Source: Pseudomonas fluorescens
GTDB lineage: Bacteria; Pseudomonadota; Gammaproteobacteria; Pseudomonadales; Pseudomonadaceae
Length of the DNA stretch: 64,000 bases
Assembly (NCBI RefSeq): GCF_001902145.1
Contig: NZ_MRST01000015.1
Coordinates: 62,001 to 126,000, forward strand
Direction of reading: 5' to 3'
A program made the position numbers and the translations under genes. Positions within the stretch are counted from its first letter, which is position 1, and every line of letters starts with the position of its first letter. Shown here piece after piece: positions 26,645 through 35,801 of the stretch. The notes beneath the pieces were generated by a model. It searched no databases. It had not been told where the DNA came from and worked only from the letters and a program-made list of their open reading frames with translations.

Positions 26645-27520
26645 ATGCCAGAGCTGCAATCGCTGCACGTCTTCCAAGCCCTCAACCGCTCGCCCCACGC
26701 ACGCCTGCAAGCCTGCGCCGAGCTCGGTGACGGGTTGGCTGCGGCCGTGTGGAGCAACCACCATGACGCCCAGGATTACCAGGGCCCCAGCCATCACACG
26801 CTGTCCTGCTACATCGGCGGCGGCACGGGCACCTTTCGGCGTGATCAGCCGGGTATCAAGGGCGGCCCCGACAAACTGTGCATCCTGCCGGCCGAGCATC
26901 AGTCGGCCTGGGTGATCAATGGCGATATTCGCCTGGCCCACCTGTATTTCAGCCCGGAACAATTTGCCCTCGGCTGCGTCACCCTGCTGGACCGTGAGCC
27001 ACGGCAGTTGCAATTGCGTGAGGGCACCTTCCTTGAAGACCCATTCCAGGCCCAGCGCTTTCACCAGTTGGTCAGCCTCAACTGGCACGAGCCCGGCGAA
27101 CGCCTGCTGACCAGCAGCCTGGCCCACGAACTGCTCAGCCATACCTTGCTCAACCAGGTCGGCGCCCGCGAAGGCTTGCGTTTGAAAGGCGGGTTGGCCG
27201 CGCACCAACGGCGGCGGTTGGTGGAGTACATCGACCAACATATGGAAGACTCCATCAGCCTCGGCCAGTTGGCCGCGATGTGCGCGCTGTCCGAATACCA
27301 TTTCGCCCGGATGTTCCGTCAAAGCTTCGGCGTGCCGCCCCATCAATACCTGCTGGCACGGCGTCTGGCGCGAGCGAAAAGCCTGCTGCGCAGCGGCGCT
27401 TTACCGATCAGTGAGCTGGCCTTGCTGTGCGGTTTTTCCAGCGCCAGCCATTTCAACCAGCGCTTTCGCCACGCCATGGGCGCCACGCCGGGCCAATACC
27501 GTCAGGCGTTCGGCGCCTAG
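26645..27520 (+). CDS. AraC-family transcriptional regulator
   Basis: A 291-residue regulator from ATG 26645 (GGAG at 26632-26635). The N-terminal about 180 residues form a cupin-like sensor (GTFRRDQPGIKGGPDKLCILPAEH), and the C-terminal 100 residues hold the two AraC helix-turn-helix motifs (LGQLAAMCALSEYHFARMF, then ISELALLCGFSSASHFNQRF). Divergent from the EamA transporter, which it probably controls. Its last 4 bases overlap the end of the convergent LuxR gene. Confidence 0.9.
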   Translation: MPELQSLHVFQALNRSPHARLQACAELGDGLAAAVWSNHHDAQDYQGPSHHTLSCYIGGGTGTFRRDQPGIKGGPDKLCILPAEHQSAWVINGDIRLAHLYFSPEQFALGCVTLLDREPRQLQLREGTFLEDPFQAQRFHQLVSLNWHEPGERLLTSSLAHELLSHTLLNQVGAREGLRLKGGLAAHQRRRLVEYIDQHMEDSISLGQLAAMCALSEYHFARMFRQSFGVPPHQYLLARRLARAKSLLRSGALPISELALLCGFSSASHFNQRFRHAMGATPGQYRQAFGA

Positions 27521-30012
27521 ACCATCAAGCCCAACGTCTTCGCCTTGGCGACCGCCTGGGTACGTCGCTCTACCCCGAGTTTGCTGTGGATACGCCGCGC
27601 ATGCGTCTTGACGGTATGCAGAGAGATATACAGGCGCTCAGCGATCTCCAGGTTGGAGTTGCCCAGGGCGATCAGTTGCAGCACCTCCAGCTCACGCTGG
27701 CTCAGCGGGTTCTGCGCCGCCCCGGCAGGCGCGGCCTGGGGCTCCAGGCCCAGCTCACTCAAAAGTCCCGGGGCGCGTAAACGCAACTCGCGGACCGCCT
27801 GCTGTACTTGGCAACGCTCTGCCAGCGCCAAGCCAGCTTGCAGCGACCGGCGCGCCAACGCCGGGTCGCCAAGTTGCCAGGTCACTTCACCCAGCACCAG
27901 GTGCAATTCGGTTTCCAGGCAAAGCATGCCGTGTTGCCGTGAGGTGTCGAGCAAGGCATTGAGCCGTGCGATAGGTTGCTCGGCACAGCCCAGCTTGACC
28001 TCGGCCAGCACCAGCAAATATTCCAGGCGCGGGATCAGCTCCAAGGTGGCCGGCGGTGCCTGCTTGGCGCAAGGCCCGCGAAAGTGGCGCAACACCCGGC
28101 GCACGGCTTGCACCGTCAATTCGGCGCGACCTTGCTGCAACCAGAAGTGCCCACTGACCAACAGCAGTACCGCACGGTACACCGTGTCGGGCACATGGCG
28201 CTGCTGCATCAGGCGCTCGGCGTCGCGCAATTGAATGAAGGCCTGGGCGTAGTCGCCACGATTGGCCGCCAATAGCGCCAGGCCCAGAAAGCCGTACAGA
28301 ACGCGCTTGTCCTGGCTCTGCAGGCACATGCTCAAGCCGGCCTCGAAACATTCGGCTGCCAGGCCGTCCTGGCCCTGACGCAAGGCCAGATGCCCGCGAC
28401 GCAGAACAATACGCCCCACCAACGGCCCAGCGGTGAGGCGCTGCCCGGCCAACATCGCTTGCACCGTTTCCAACAGGCTTTGCGCCCGGTACGGCGCGCC
28501 ACGCTGCTCCAGCAATTGGGCGTGGTCCAACTCCAGCAGGGCCTCCAATACCAGCGAACCGTGGGCCCGGGCCAGGCACAGCGCTTCACGGTTCAAGCTT
28601 TGGGCGGCCTCCAACTCACCGCGCAGCAAGGCTTGCTGGGTCAGGCCCGACAGACACATCAGGCGCGATGTCCAGGCGCTGTCGGGCAGCGATTGCAGGG
28701 CTTCGATAAAGTGCTCGCGAGAGCGTTCGGCATCGCCGCTCAAATGCAGCAACCAGCCCCACTGCGCCTGCCAGCGCGCCAGCACAAAGCGCTGCGCGGC
28801 AGCCGTTGGTTGCGGGGCAAACCGGGCCAGTTGGTCGATACACAAGGCCGCCTGTTCGAAGCGCCCGGCAAACAACAACGCGGCCGTGAGCAGCCCCACC
28901 AACTGCGCCGAACCCAACATCAATTCATCGCCCTGCTGTTCATGCAGGCGCAACAGCAGCACAGCGTTCTGCTGGCGAAACAAATCCTCGAAACTGAAGT
29001 GCTGCAACAGGCTCACCGCCACTTCATATTCCTGCGCCAGCAACGCCTGCTCGAAGGCGGCTTGCCAGTCGCGCTCGGCGCTGAACCATTGGCAGGCGCG
29101 GCGATGCCACGAGCGCTTGGCCGGCCAGGGTTCGTCACGCAGCAGTCGCGCCAACGGTGGAAACACGTGCAACCAGTCGCTGGTGGTTTCCCAGGGCTGG
29201 ATAAACGCCCCGAGCGCCTGCAGCTCGCGCAGGTACTGATCGCCGTCACCCTGACCGAACAAGTGCTCGCACAGGCTCAGGTTAAAGCGCGGCAGATGGG
29301 CCAGTACACGCCAGGCGTCAGCCAGTGGCGCCGGCAAGGTGCTGAAGAGTTCGTGTTGCAGGTAATCCAGCAAGGTCTTGTCGGGGTGGTTATCACCCAG
29401 CACGGCGATGCGCACACCGGCACACCAACCACCGCTGAACTGCATTACGCTGTCGACGTCCTGCCCTGGGGCGAGCAGTGCCTGGACCTCCGCAGCGTTG
29501 AACGACAACTCACTGCACTCCAGCAACTCATCCTCCAGCAACAGGCGCGGCCAGTTGCACACCGGGCGCCGCCGCGCACCCAGCCACCACGTCAGTTGCG
29601 CACTGCTGGCACTGAGCAGACGGTCAAGCAAAGCGTCCAACTCCGGGGCCGGCAGGCGGCAGAAGTCATCCAGAAACAGCCACGTGGGGCTGGACCAGCG
29701 GCTGAGGTCGAGCAGCAAGGTGGCTTCATCGACAAACACCAGGCCCAGGTGTTGCGCCAGCCGTGTGCACAAATCCAACGGGCTGAGCGCGACGCCATTG
29801 AGCGGCATCCAATAAACCAGGCACCCCGCCGGCGCCTGCAACGCGCACTCGGCGAGCAGGGCACTCTTGCCACTGCCACACGGCGCGCACAACAACCGCA
29901 CACGCGCCTGCGCTGCGAGCAGAGGCCCGGACAAGCGCGGGCGCAACAGATGGTGTGCGGACAGCCGAGGCATGCATCCAGGACGGTCCAGGCAGCGGGT
30001 CATGGCGGTCAT
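27517..30012 (-). CDS. Large MalT-like LuxR-family regulator (LAL)
   Basis: An 831-residue ATP-dependent regulator. Walker A is APCGSGKS (43-50) and a Walker B-like TWLFLDDF follows (about 110-117); the middle is a TPR-like helical array (about 370-740), and the C terminus is a LuxR helix-turn-helix (LSQRELEVLQLIALG...ISLHTVKTHARRIHSKLGV). Such proteins sense an inducer through the TPR region and activate catabolic operons. Directly downstream on the same strand sense (to the right in coordinates) is the DUF1329/DUF1302 pair, its likely target; a REPIN separates them. Confidence 0.9.
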   Translation of the reverse strand: MTAMTRCLDRPGCMPRLSAHHLLRPRLSGPLLAAQARVRLLCAPCGSGKSALLAECALQAPAGCLVYWMPLNGVALSPLDLCTRLAQHLGLVFVDEATLLLDLSRWSSPTWLFLDDFCRLPAPELDALLDRLLSASSAQLTWWLGARRRPVCNWPRLLLEDELLECSELSFNAAEVQALLAPGQDVDSVMQFSGGWCAGVRIAVLGDNHPDKTLLDYLQHELFSTLPAPLADAWRVLAHLPRFNLSLCEHLFGQGDGDQYLRELQALGAFIQPWETTSDWLHVFPPLARLLRDEPWPAKRSWHRRACQWFSAERDWQAAFEQALLAQEYEVAVSLLQHFSFEDLFRQQNAVLLLRLHEQQGDELMLGSAQLVGLLTAALLFAGRFEQAALCIDQLARFAPQPTAAAQRFVLARWQAQWGWLLHLSGDAERSREHFIEALQSLPDSAWTSRLMCLSGLTQQALLRGELEAAQSLNREALCLARAHGSLVLEALLELDHAQLLEQRGAPYRAQSLLETVQAMLAGQRLTAGPLVGRIVLRRGHLALRQGQDGLAAECFEAGLSMCLQSQDKRVLYGFLGLALLAANRGDYAQAFIQLRDAERLMQQRHVPDTVYRAVLLLVSGHFWLQQGRAELTVQAVRRVLRHFRGPCAKQAPPATLELIPRLEYLLVLAEVKLGCAEQPIARLNALLDTSRQHGMLCLETELHLVLGEVTWQLGDPALARRSLQAGLALAERCQVQQAVRELRLRAPGLLSELGLEPQAAPAGAAQNPLSQRELEVLQLIALGNSNLEIAERLYISLHTVKTHARRIHSKLGVERRTQAVAKAKTLGLMV

Positions 30013-30116
30013 TGCTGCATCCTGCTGTTTTTATTGTTGCATCACCCTAGACCTGTGATTGGCGGTTGTTGAAGAAGTATTCAGCGGGGTGATTAGTGAC
30101 CATGCATAGAACCCAA

Positions 30117-30206
30117 TGTGAGAGCGGGCTTGCTCGCGAATGCGGCATGTCAGTCAATAAATCAGCTGACTGATACACCGTATTCGCGAGCAAGCCCGCT
30201 CCCACA
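30117..30206. repeat. REPIN (class B REP pair)
   Basis: Inverted GTGAGAGCGGGCTTGCTCGC and its class B partner; spacer rich in TGACTGA-like sequence as in the other class B elements. Confidence 0.88.
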
Positions 30207-30210
30207 GAAA

Positions 30211-31569
30211 TCAGCGCACGCCCGCTGACCTCAGTGCAGCCGGGGTGTAGTCCGCCGCCTTGGCCGCGAAGCCGAACACGAAGCTGCTCTTCTCCTCATT
30301 CTTCATGCCCAGCGCGATGTAGCGCCCGGCAATCAGGTCGTACAGGGTTTCCACGGTGTAGGCCGGCACCTGGTGGTCGTAATAGAACTGCGCATGGCCT
30401 TCGGCAACGCGCCACAGTTGGCCGCGGCCATCGTAGTGGTCCACCAGGGCGACTTGCCAGCTGTCTTCGTCGATGAACATATGGCGCTTGGCATAGATAT
30501 GCCGCTCGCTGGGTTTGACGGTGCCGATCACTTCCCATACGCGGTGCAACTCGTAACGGGTCAGGTCCTGGTTGATATGGCCGGCCTTGATGATGTCGTC
30601 GTACTTGAGGCTCGGCGAATCGAGCTTGTAGCTGTTGTAAGGGATGTACATCTCCTTCTTGCCCACCAGTTTCCAGTCATAACGGTCGGGCGCGCCGGAG
30701 AACATGTCGAAGTTGTCGGTGGTGCGCAGGCCGTCGGAAGCGGTGCCCGGGCCGTCGTAGGACACTTGCGGTGCGCGCCGCACACGGCGCTGCCCGGCGT
30801 TGTAGATCCAGGCCAGGCGCGGCTCCTTCACCTGGTCGAGGGTTTCATGCACCAGCAGCACGTTACCCGCCAGCCGCGCCGGGGCGGTGACCGATTGCTT
30901 GAAATAGCTGAGCACGTTGGCGGCCTTGGCCGGGTCGATATCCGGGATAGCCTGGGGCACCGCCACTTCCTCTTCGAAGCGAATCGGCGTGTAGCTGCCA
31001 TTGGTCTGCGGCGTGGCCTGGGTGATGATGCGCCGCAGGTTGCCGCCGTGGTAACGGGTGATGTGATTCCACAGCACCTCCACGCCATTCTTCGGGATAG
31101 GGAACGCGTAGTAACGGTTGCCAGTGAAATTCTCCAGGCCGTTGCCATCGTTGATCGCCTTCACATTCACGGCGCTGCGCTTGATCGACTCGTAAATGTC
31201 CGCAGGCAAGTTGACCGTGCGGTGGCTCGGGTACACCGGGATCTTGTAGGTCTCGGGGTAGCGCTTGAACATCGCCACCTGGCCGTCGGAGAGTTTGTCC
31301 TTGTACTTGTCCACCGTGGCGGCGGTGATCACGAACAGCGGTTTTTCGTTGGCGAAGGGATCAGCCAGGAAGCCCTTGCTGTCCACCGCGCCGGCGTTTT
31401 TCGGAATACCGCCGGTCCAGGCCGGGATCGAGCCATCGGCGTTGCCGGCTTTTTCGGCGCCGACCGGGGTCAGGCTGGTGCCGAGTTTGGCGGCTTCGTC
31501 GGGCGATACCGCCGCCATTACGTTGGCGGCCAATACGCTCAGGGCCAACACTGCAATCATCTTACGCAT
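30211..31569 (-). CDS. DUF1329 envelope protein
   Basis: A 452-residue exported protein: 19-residue Sec signal (MIAVLALSVLAANVMAA), then a beta-rich body with family landmarks TGGIPKNAG, RYYAFPIPKNGVEVLWNH, RRVRRAPQVSYDGPGTASDGLRTTDN (about 270-295) and HRVWEVIGTVKPSERHIYAKRHMFIDEDSW. The fold resembles LolA/LolB-type lipid-binding proteins. It is 27 bases after the DUF1302 gene and surely co-transcribed. Related pairs accompany fatty-acid, sterol or solvent-modification operons, suggesting handling of hydrophobic substrates in the periplasm; the exact function is unknown. Confidence 0.85.
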   Translation of the reverse strand: MRKMIAVLALSVLAANVMAAVSPDEAAKLGTSLTPVGAEKAGNADGSIPAWTGGIPKNAGAVDSKGFLADPFANEKPLFVITAATVDKYKDKLSDGQVAMFKRYPETYKIPVYPSHRTVNLPADIYESIKRSAVNVKAINDGNGLENFTGNRYYAFPIPKNGVEVLWNHITRYHGGNLRRIITQATPQTNGSYTPIRFEEEVAVPQAIPDIDPAKAANVLSYFKQSVTAPARLAGNVLLVHETLDQVKEPRLAWIYNAGQRRVRRAPQVSYDGPGTASDGLRTTDNFDMFSGAPDRYDWKLVGKKEMYIPYNSYKLDSPSLKYDDIIKAGHINQDLTRYELHRVWEVIGTVKPSERHIYAKRHMFIDEDSWQVALVDHYDGRGQLWRVAEGHAQFYYDHQVPAYTVETLYDLIAGRYIALGMKNEEKSSFVFGFAAKAADYTPAALRSAGVR

Positions 31570-31596
31570 AGGGTCTTGTCCTTCTTTTAAGCCAGA

Positions 31597-33387
31597 TCAG
31601 AAGTTCACGCCGAAGCTGAGGGCGAGGAAGTCGCGGTCGGTCAGGGTGTTGTAGTCACCGCCAAAAAAGTCGGTGTAGCTCAGGCTTGCGGTGTAGGTGC
31701 TGCGATAGTCCGCATCCACGCCGACGCTGATGGCCTTGGCGCCTTTGTTGAACAGGCCGTTGGGGCCGTAGCCCGCGACGTCATGGGACCAGGACAGGTT
31801 GGGCTTGAGGTTCACACCGGCAATCGCGTTGTTGTAGTCAAGGATCGCCCGTGCCCGGTAGCCCCAGGAGGTGGAGGTGACAAAACCGTCGGTGTCACCT
31901 TGAAAACCGTAGGCGCCGTACACCGAGTCTCGGCCGTAGCGCAGTTTGGTTTTTTCTTCCAGGCCGGCGACGTGCACCACCGCCGCTTCGCCCACCAGGG
32001 TCAGGCGCTCGGCGCCCAGTACCTGGTCGAAGAACTGGGTCATGGTGCTCTGGATCTGGGTGATTTCCTTGCGGCGATAGCCTTTGTTGTCATCGCCGAA
32101 ATTGCTGCGGATGGGTGAGGCCAGTTGGCCCGCAATGGGGTTGACCAGAGCCAGGGTCAGGTCAGTGGTGTTGAGTTGCACCGGCGCATTGGGCCGATAG
32201 CTGATCTCGCCGGTCCACGCCGTGCCCGTGGGCAAGGTGGTGGAGAAACTGGCGCCGAACAGGCGAATGTCTTCCGGGTAATCCAGGTAGTACTGGCCAC
32301 GGCCCAGCATGGTGCTTTGCGCCAAACCGGCGCCGGAGCCAGGCGCCAGGGCGTTGGCGGTGTTGATGATGCGCCCGATGGTGGCGAGGTTGGTATTGGC
32401 GGTCAGGGTGCCGACGGTTGGCGTACGGCTGTGGTAGTTCATGAAGTACAGGCCGTACTCAGTGTCATCGCCCAGCCAGCGCAGGGCTGCGCCGAATTGG
32501 CCGGAGTCGCGCGCATCGCGGTCACCGGCACGCCGCACAATCACACCTTCATTGGTCACGCCAAACCCTTGGCCAAAGGCAGCCGCCACCGGTTGCAGCG
32601 GTCGGATCGCCGGGCTGCCGACGGTGTAGTTATCGGTGCAGCCGTCCGCCGCCACGTCACCACCAAAGAAGGTGCCGCAGTTGTCCAGCACCGTCTGGTC
32701 CCATTCCAGTTGATAGAACCCCTCTACGGTCAGTTGATTGGTCAGGGTCTGGGAGGCAAACAGCATGTTCACCGGGATCAAGCCTTCCTTGATCTCGGCA
32801 CCGGGCCTGCGGAACGCCGACACGTCGATCGGGTTGATGCTGTTGATCGAGTTACCGATGAAGGTACTTTCGCCCCAACTGACCACCTGCTTACCGGCGC
32901 GCACGGTGCCGGGCAGGTCGCCCAGGGAGTAGTTGTGGTAGACAAAGGCATCGAGGATCTGCGCACCGCTGGACTTGGCGCCTTCCTTGCGGTTGTGGTC
33001 GCTGATGGGCTTGAACTCGCGGTCTTCGTCCTTGAGCTCGAAGTCGTACCAATACTTGCCACGCACGAATACGCCGGTGTCGCCGTACTTCAACTCAAGG
33101 TCGTGCAGCCCCTTGAATATCTTGGAGAAGGTCTCGCCCTTCTTGAAGTTGAGGCGCCCGTCATCCCCGGTGGACGCCTGGCCCGTCCCACCATTGACCG
33201 TGCCGACCAGGCTTTTATCGGCATCGCGCATGCCCCAACTGGCGCCGACCGACAGCGAGGAGTCGAATTGCCCTTCGATCTCGCCGATATTGAACGAAAC
33301 AGCCTGCGCCTGGGCACAGCAGCCCAGCGCTACCGCAGTGGCCAGCGCCTGTGGCGTGAAGATGGCGCGCATTATTGTTTTTGTCAT
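31597..33387 (-). CDS. DUF1302 outer-membrane protein
   Basis: A 596-residue protein from ATG 33387 (MTKTIMRAIF), with a cleavable signal ending AQA and a beta-barrel-like sequence of alternating strands ending in an aromatic-type C terminus (FLALSFGVNF), the mark of outer-membrane barrels. Landmarks: FNIGEIEGQFDSSLSVGASW at the mature start and GKQVVSWGESTFIGNSINSINPIDVSAFRRPG (about residue 155). First gene of the DUF1302-DUF1329 pair. Likely a porin or surface carrier for hydrophobic compounds; inferred from partner genes. Confidence 0.85.
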   Translation of the reverse strand: MTKTIMRAIFTPQALATAVALGCCAQAQAVSFNIGEIEGQFDSSLSVGASWGMRDADKSLVGTVNGGTGQASTGDDGRLNFKKGETFSKIFKGLHDLELKYGDTGVFVRGKYWYDFELKDEDREFKPISDHNRKEGAKSSGAQILDAFVYHNYSLGDLPGTVRAGKQVVSWGESTFIGNSINSINPIDVSAFRRPGAEIKEGLIPVNMLFASQTLTNQLTVEGFYQLEWDQTVLDNCGTFFGGDVAADGCTDNYTVGSPAIRPLQPVAAAFGQGFGVTNEGVIVRRAGDRDARDSGQFGAALRWLGDDTEYGLYFMNYHSRTPTVGTLTANTNLATIGRIINTANALAPGSGAGLAQSTMLGRGQYYLDYPEDIRLFGASFSTTLPTGTAWTGEISYRPNAPVQLNTTDLTLALVNPIAGQLASPIRSNFGDDNKGYRRKEITQIQSTMTQFFDQVLGAERLTLVGEAAVVHVAGLEEKTKLRYGRDSVYGAYGFQGDTDGFVTSTSWGYRARAILDYNNAIAGVNLKPNLSWSHDVAGYGPNGLFNKGAKAISVGVDADYRSTYTASLSYTDFFGGDYNTLTDRDFLALSFGVNF

Positions 33388-33645
33388 GCGTCTTCCCCGG
33401 TGAGTGACAGAAGGCTCCACCCTACTGCCGCCCTTGAGGAGCGATAAGCGCACCAAGGAGGTATTCGTGTTGTCGCTCGAAAGGATGACGGGGTTATCTG
33501 GCCGGGCGTTGGCCTGGTGACATGCATGCGATGGATGAAGGGTTATCAGAAGAATCGATGGCGCCCTGCAATTATTGCCGAACTGGTAATAGTCCTTGTC
33601 CCGATTTGCTATTACTCATTTTGTTACAACCGACTATTCTTGCCT

Positions 33646-33805
33646 GGCTCTCAGGGCAAACGGCCCGCTCCCGCATTGGGGAGAAAAGCTGATTTATAAC
33701 GGATTGGTCCTGTAATCAGTCTGTTCCCGGTGTTCACTGACGTTGATTTGTCGCTCCTTGATCCAACGTCTTACTTCGGCCGCTGCCTATGCAGCGGCCT
33801 TTTTT
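33646..33805 (+). ncRNA. Candidate small RNA ending in an orphan strong terminator
   Basis: No plus-strand gene precedes the strong terminator at 33778-33805, so it probably ends an unannotated transcript. A weak promoter fits: -10 TATTCT at 33635-33640 with a TTACTC -35 at 17 bases spacing, giving a transcript near 33646 of about 160 nt. Within it, GGGC/GCCC and CTCCC/GGGGAG hairpins can form. Another -10 (TATAAC near 33694) would give about 105 nt. No convincing reading frame with a ribosome site is present. Start point is approximate. Confidence 0.45.
33778..33805 (+). terminator. Strong rho-independent terminator (plus strand)
   Basis: Perfect 9-base stem GGCCGCTGC / GCAGCGGCC with a CTAT loop, followed by six T. 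Confidence 0.9.
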
Positions 33806-33815
33806 ATGCCCTAAA

Positions 33816-33842
33816 CAAAACGGGGCGTCATCGACGCCCCGT
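33816..33842 (-). terminator. Terminator of the SDR gene
   Basis: Minus-strand ACGGGGCGTC / GACGCCCCGT stem with a 3-base loop followed by TTTTG. Confidence 0.85.
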
Positions 33843-33868
33843 GGGATTCATTGATTTACCGGCAATGA

Positions 33869-34780
33869 TCAGAGGCTGAACTTCTGCAAGTTGGCCATCA
33901 TTTCCTTCAACGCCTCGATATTGTCCTTGGGGTGCGCAGCCCCTTCGAAATCGCAGATCTGCTGCCAGTGCGCGGCTACATCCTCCGGCGAAAAACCGGC
34001 CTCGGGATCAAAACCCACACCCAGGCTGCGCTCCCAACGGGTCTTGCCGATCCAGCCACCACCCACTTCAAACAAGCCGGCAGTTTCTTCACAAGCTTCA
34101 CTACCCAGGTACACCACCAACGGGCTGACCAGTTCCGGTTTGAGGCGCTCGAACACTTGCGGCGGGATCAGCCCTTCGGTCATGCGTGTGCCACCGGTAG
34201 GAGCAATCGCATTGACCAGGATGTTGTTCTTGCGCCCTTCCAGCGCCAGGGTGCGGGTCAAGCCATACAGGCCCAACTTGGCCATGCCGTAGTTGGACTG
34301 GCCGAAGTTGCCGTAGATACCGGACGTCGACGCCGTAAAGATCACCCGGCCATAACCCTGCTCGCGCAAGTGCGGCCAGGCGGCGCGGGTGACTTTGTAG
34401 GCGCCTTCGACGTGCACCCGGTAAACCAGGTCCCAGTCGTTGTCGTCCATTTTGTGGAAGGTCTTGTCGCGCAGGATGCCGGCGTTGTTGACCACCACGT
34501 CGACCCGGCCGAAGACATCCAGGGCGTTCTGTACGATCTTGTCGCCGTCGGTGACGGAGTCATGGTTGGCTTCGGCAATGCCGCCTGCCGCGCGAATCTG
34601 CGCCACCACCCGGTCAGCCGCCGAGGCGTTGGCACCCTCGCCTTGGGTTGATCCACCCAGGTCGTTGACCAGCACTCTGGCTCCGTGCCTGGCGAACAGC
34701 AGCGCATGGGCCTGGCCCAAGCCACCACCGGCGCCGGTGACGATCACGACCTTATCCTGCAATTGCACTGACTCACTCAT
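33869..34780 (-). CDS. SDR-family dehydrogenase, HSD17B4-like
   Basis: A 303-residue NAD(P)-dependent short-chain dehydrogenase from ATG 34780 (CGGAG ribosome site). The cofactor loop is TGAGGGLG (15-22), NNAG is at 98-101, and the catalytic Ser-Tyr-Lys are about S151, Y164 and K168 (SNYGMAKLG). The insert NDLGGSTQGEGANASAADRVV and the long C-terminal tail (FDPEAGFSPEDVAAHW) match the (R)-3-hydroxyacyl-CoA dehydrogenase domain of peroxisomal multifunctional enzyme type 2, so a hydroxyacyl-CoA substrate is likely. It sits near envelope and hydrolase genes that point to lipid-like compounds. Confidence 0.88.
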   Translation of the reverse strand: MSESVQLQDKVVIVTGAGGGLGQAHALLFARHGARVLVNDLGGSTQGEGANASAADRVVAQIRAAGGIAEANHDSVTDGDKIVQNALDVFGRVDVVVNNAGILRDKTFHKMDDNDWDLVYRVHVEGAYKVTRAAWPHLREQGYGRVIFTASTSGIYGNFGQSNYGMAKLGLYGLTRTLALEGRKNNILVNAIAPTGGTRMTEGLIPPQVFERLKPELVSPLVVYLGSEACEETAGLFEVGGGWIGKTRWERSLGVGFDPEAGFSPEDVAAHWQQICDFEGAAHPKDNIEALKEMMANLQKFSL

Positions 34781-34898
34781 ACCGAACTCCGCTGGCGACA
34801 ATGGGAATAGACAGAGTGTCACGCACGCAGCCTTTGGTCACAATAAAGACGGCCAGGGCTGAATGGTGCTTGATAAGGCAGCGGGATGATGCGCAGGC

Positions 34899-35801
34899 TC
34901 AGGAATAGGCCGCGCGCGGTGAGGGCTGGCCAAGGCGATCACGAAATCCCTGGTAGTGTTTGAGCACCTGGACCGGCGCCTCGATCTGCGGGTAGTGGCC
35001 GATATTGGCCAGCAGTATCGTGTCGGGCTCCGGCACCAGTTGGCGATAGCGCTCGACCATATGGGCACCGGAAATCGGGTCCACCTCGCCGTCGATCACC
35101 CGCAACGGCACCTCACCTCGCTGCATGCCTGCCAGCCAACGCTCACGCAGACGACGGCGCTGGGGAATATAAGCGATCAGCTTGTGCAGGATGCGCGGGC
35201 CGTCATTGCAACTGATCAAACTCCAGAAATCATCCAGCACGCTTTCACTGGGCCGCGTCTGGGGGCCGAAAATCTGGTTGAAACTACTGGCCAAGGCATT
35301 GCGCCCAAAGGCCCGGCCGATCATCCAGCCCAACGGGCTGAGCAATAGCTTTTGCACCAGCGCCGGCCGATGGGTTTCCGGAAACAGCCCGCCGTTGAGA
35401 AATACACAGCTCGCCATCTGGAACCGCCCCTCGTAATGCCGGGCCAATAATTCCTGGGCGACACTGTCGCCGTAGTCATGAGCCAACACATGCACCGGCT
35501 GCTCTACCCGCAGGTGCTCAAGCAGCGCCTGTTGCAGATCGGCCTGTTCCAACAGGCAATAGTCGTGGTTCAAGGGTTTGACCGAGTCGCCAAAGCCGAG
35601 CATGTCGCAGGCAATCACCAGGTTGCGCTGGGCCAGGGGTTGCCACAGGTAGTGCCAGTCCCAACTGGCCGTGGGGAAACCATGAATCAGCAGCAACGGC
35701 TCGCCCTGCCCGGCCACCCAATACCGCACGGTGTGGCCACGAAAGACGAAGTCCTGGCCGCGCTTGCGCCAGGCTCTGAGCGGTATCTCGGCGAGTGGCA
35801 T
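34899..35801 (-). CDS. Alpha/beta hydrolase (epoxide-hydrolase / dehalogenase-like)
   Basis: A 300-residue cytoplasmic hydrolase. Oxyanion motif HGFPTASWDW (40-49) and nucleophile elbow AHDYGDS put Asp109 where epoxide hydrolases and haloalkane dehalogenases carry theirs rather than a serine; the catalytic acid is in DGEVDPISG (about 236-244) and the histidine in NIGHYPQIE (about 270). It overlaps the class II aldolase gene upstream (TGATG at 35799-35803), so the two are coupled. Substrate unknown. Confidence 0.86.
   Translation of the reverse strand: MPLAEIPLRAWRKRGQDFVFRGHTVRYWVAGQGEPLLLIHGFPTASWDWHYLWQPLAQRNLVIACDMLGFGDSVKPLNHDYCLLEQADLQQALLEHLRVEQPVHVLAHDYGDSVAQELLARHYEGRFQMASCVFLNGGLFPETHRPALVQKLLLSPLGWMIGRAFGRNALASSFNQIFGPQTRPSESVLDDFWSLISCNDGPRILHKLIAYIPQRRRLRERWLAGMQRGEVPLRVIDGEVDPISGAHMVERYRQLVPEPDTILLANIGHYPQIEAPVQVLKHYQGFRDRLGQPSPRAAYS

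Noticed and set aside
28390..30072. A 560-codon plus-strand frame opposite the MalT-like gene
   Set aside because: Low-complexity QQ/RR composition and no ribosome site; shadow of the LAL gene, whose domains are clear.
33660..33680. CGGCCCGCTCCCGCA as a REP remnant
   Set aside because: Only a dozen bases match and no partner arm is present; more likely part of the candidate RNA's hairpins.
33517..33699. A 60-codon plus-strand frame upstream of the orphan terminator
   Set aside because: No ribosome site, implausible composition, and it stops before the terminator; a non-coding RNA explains the terminator better.
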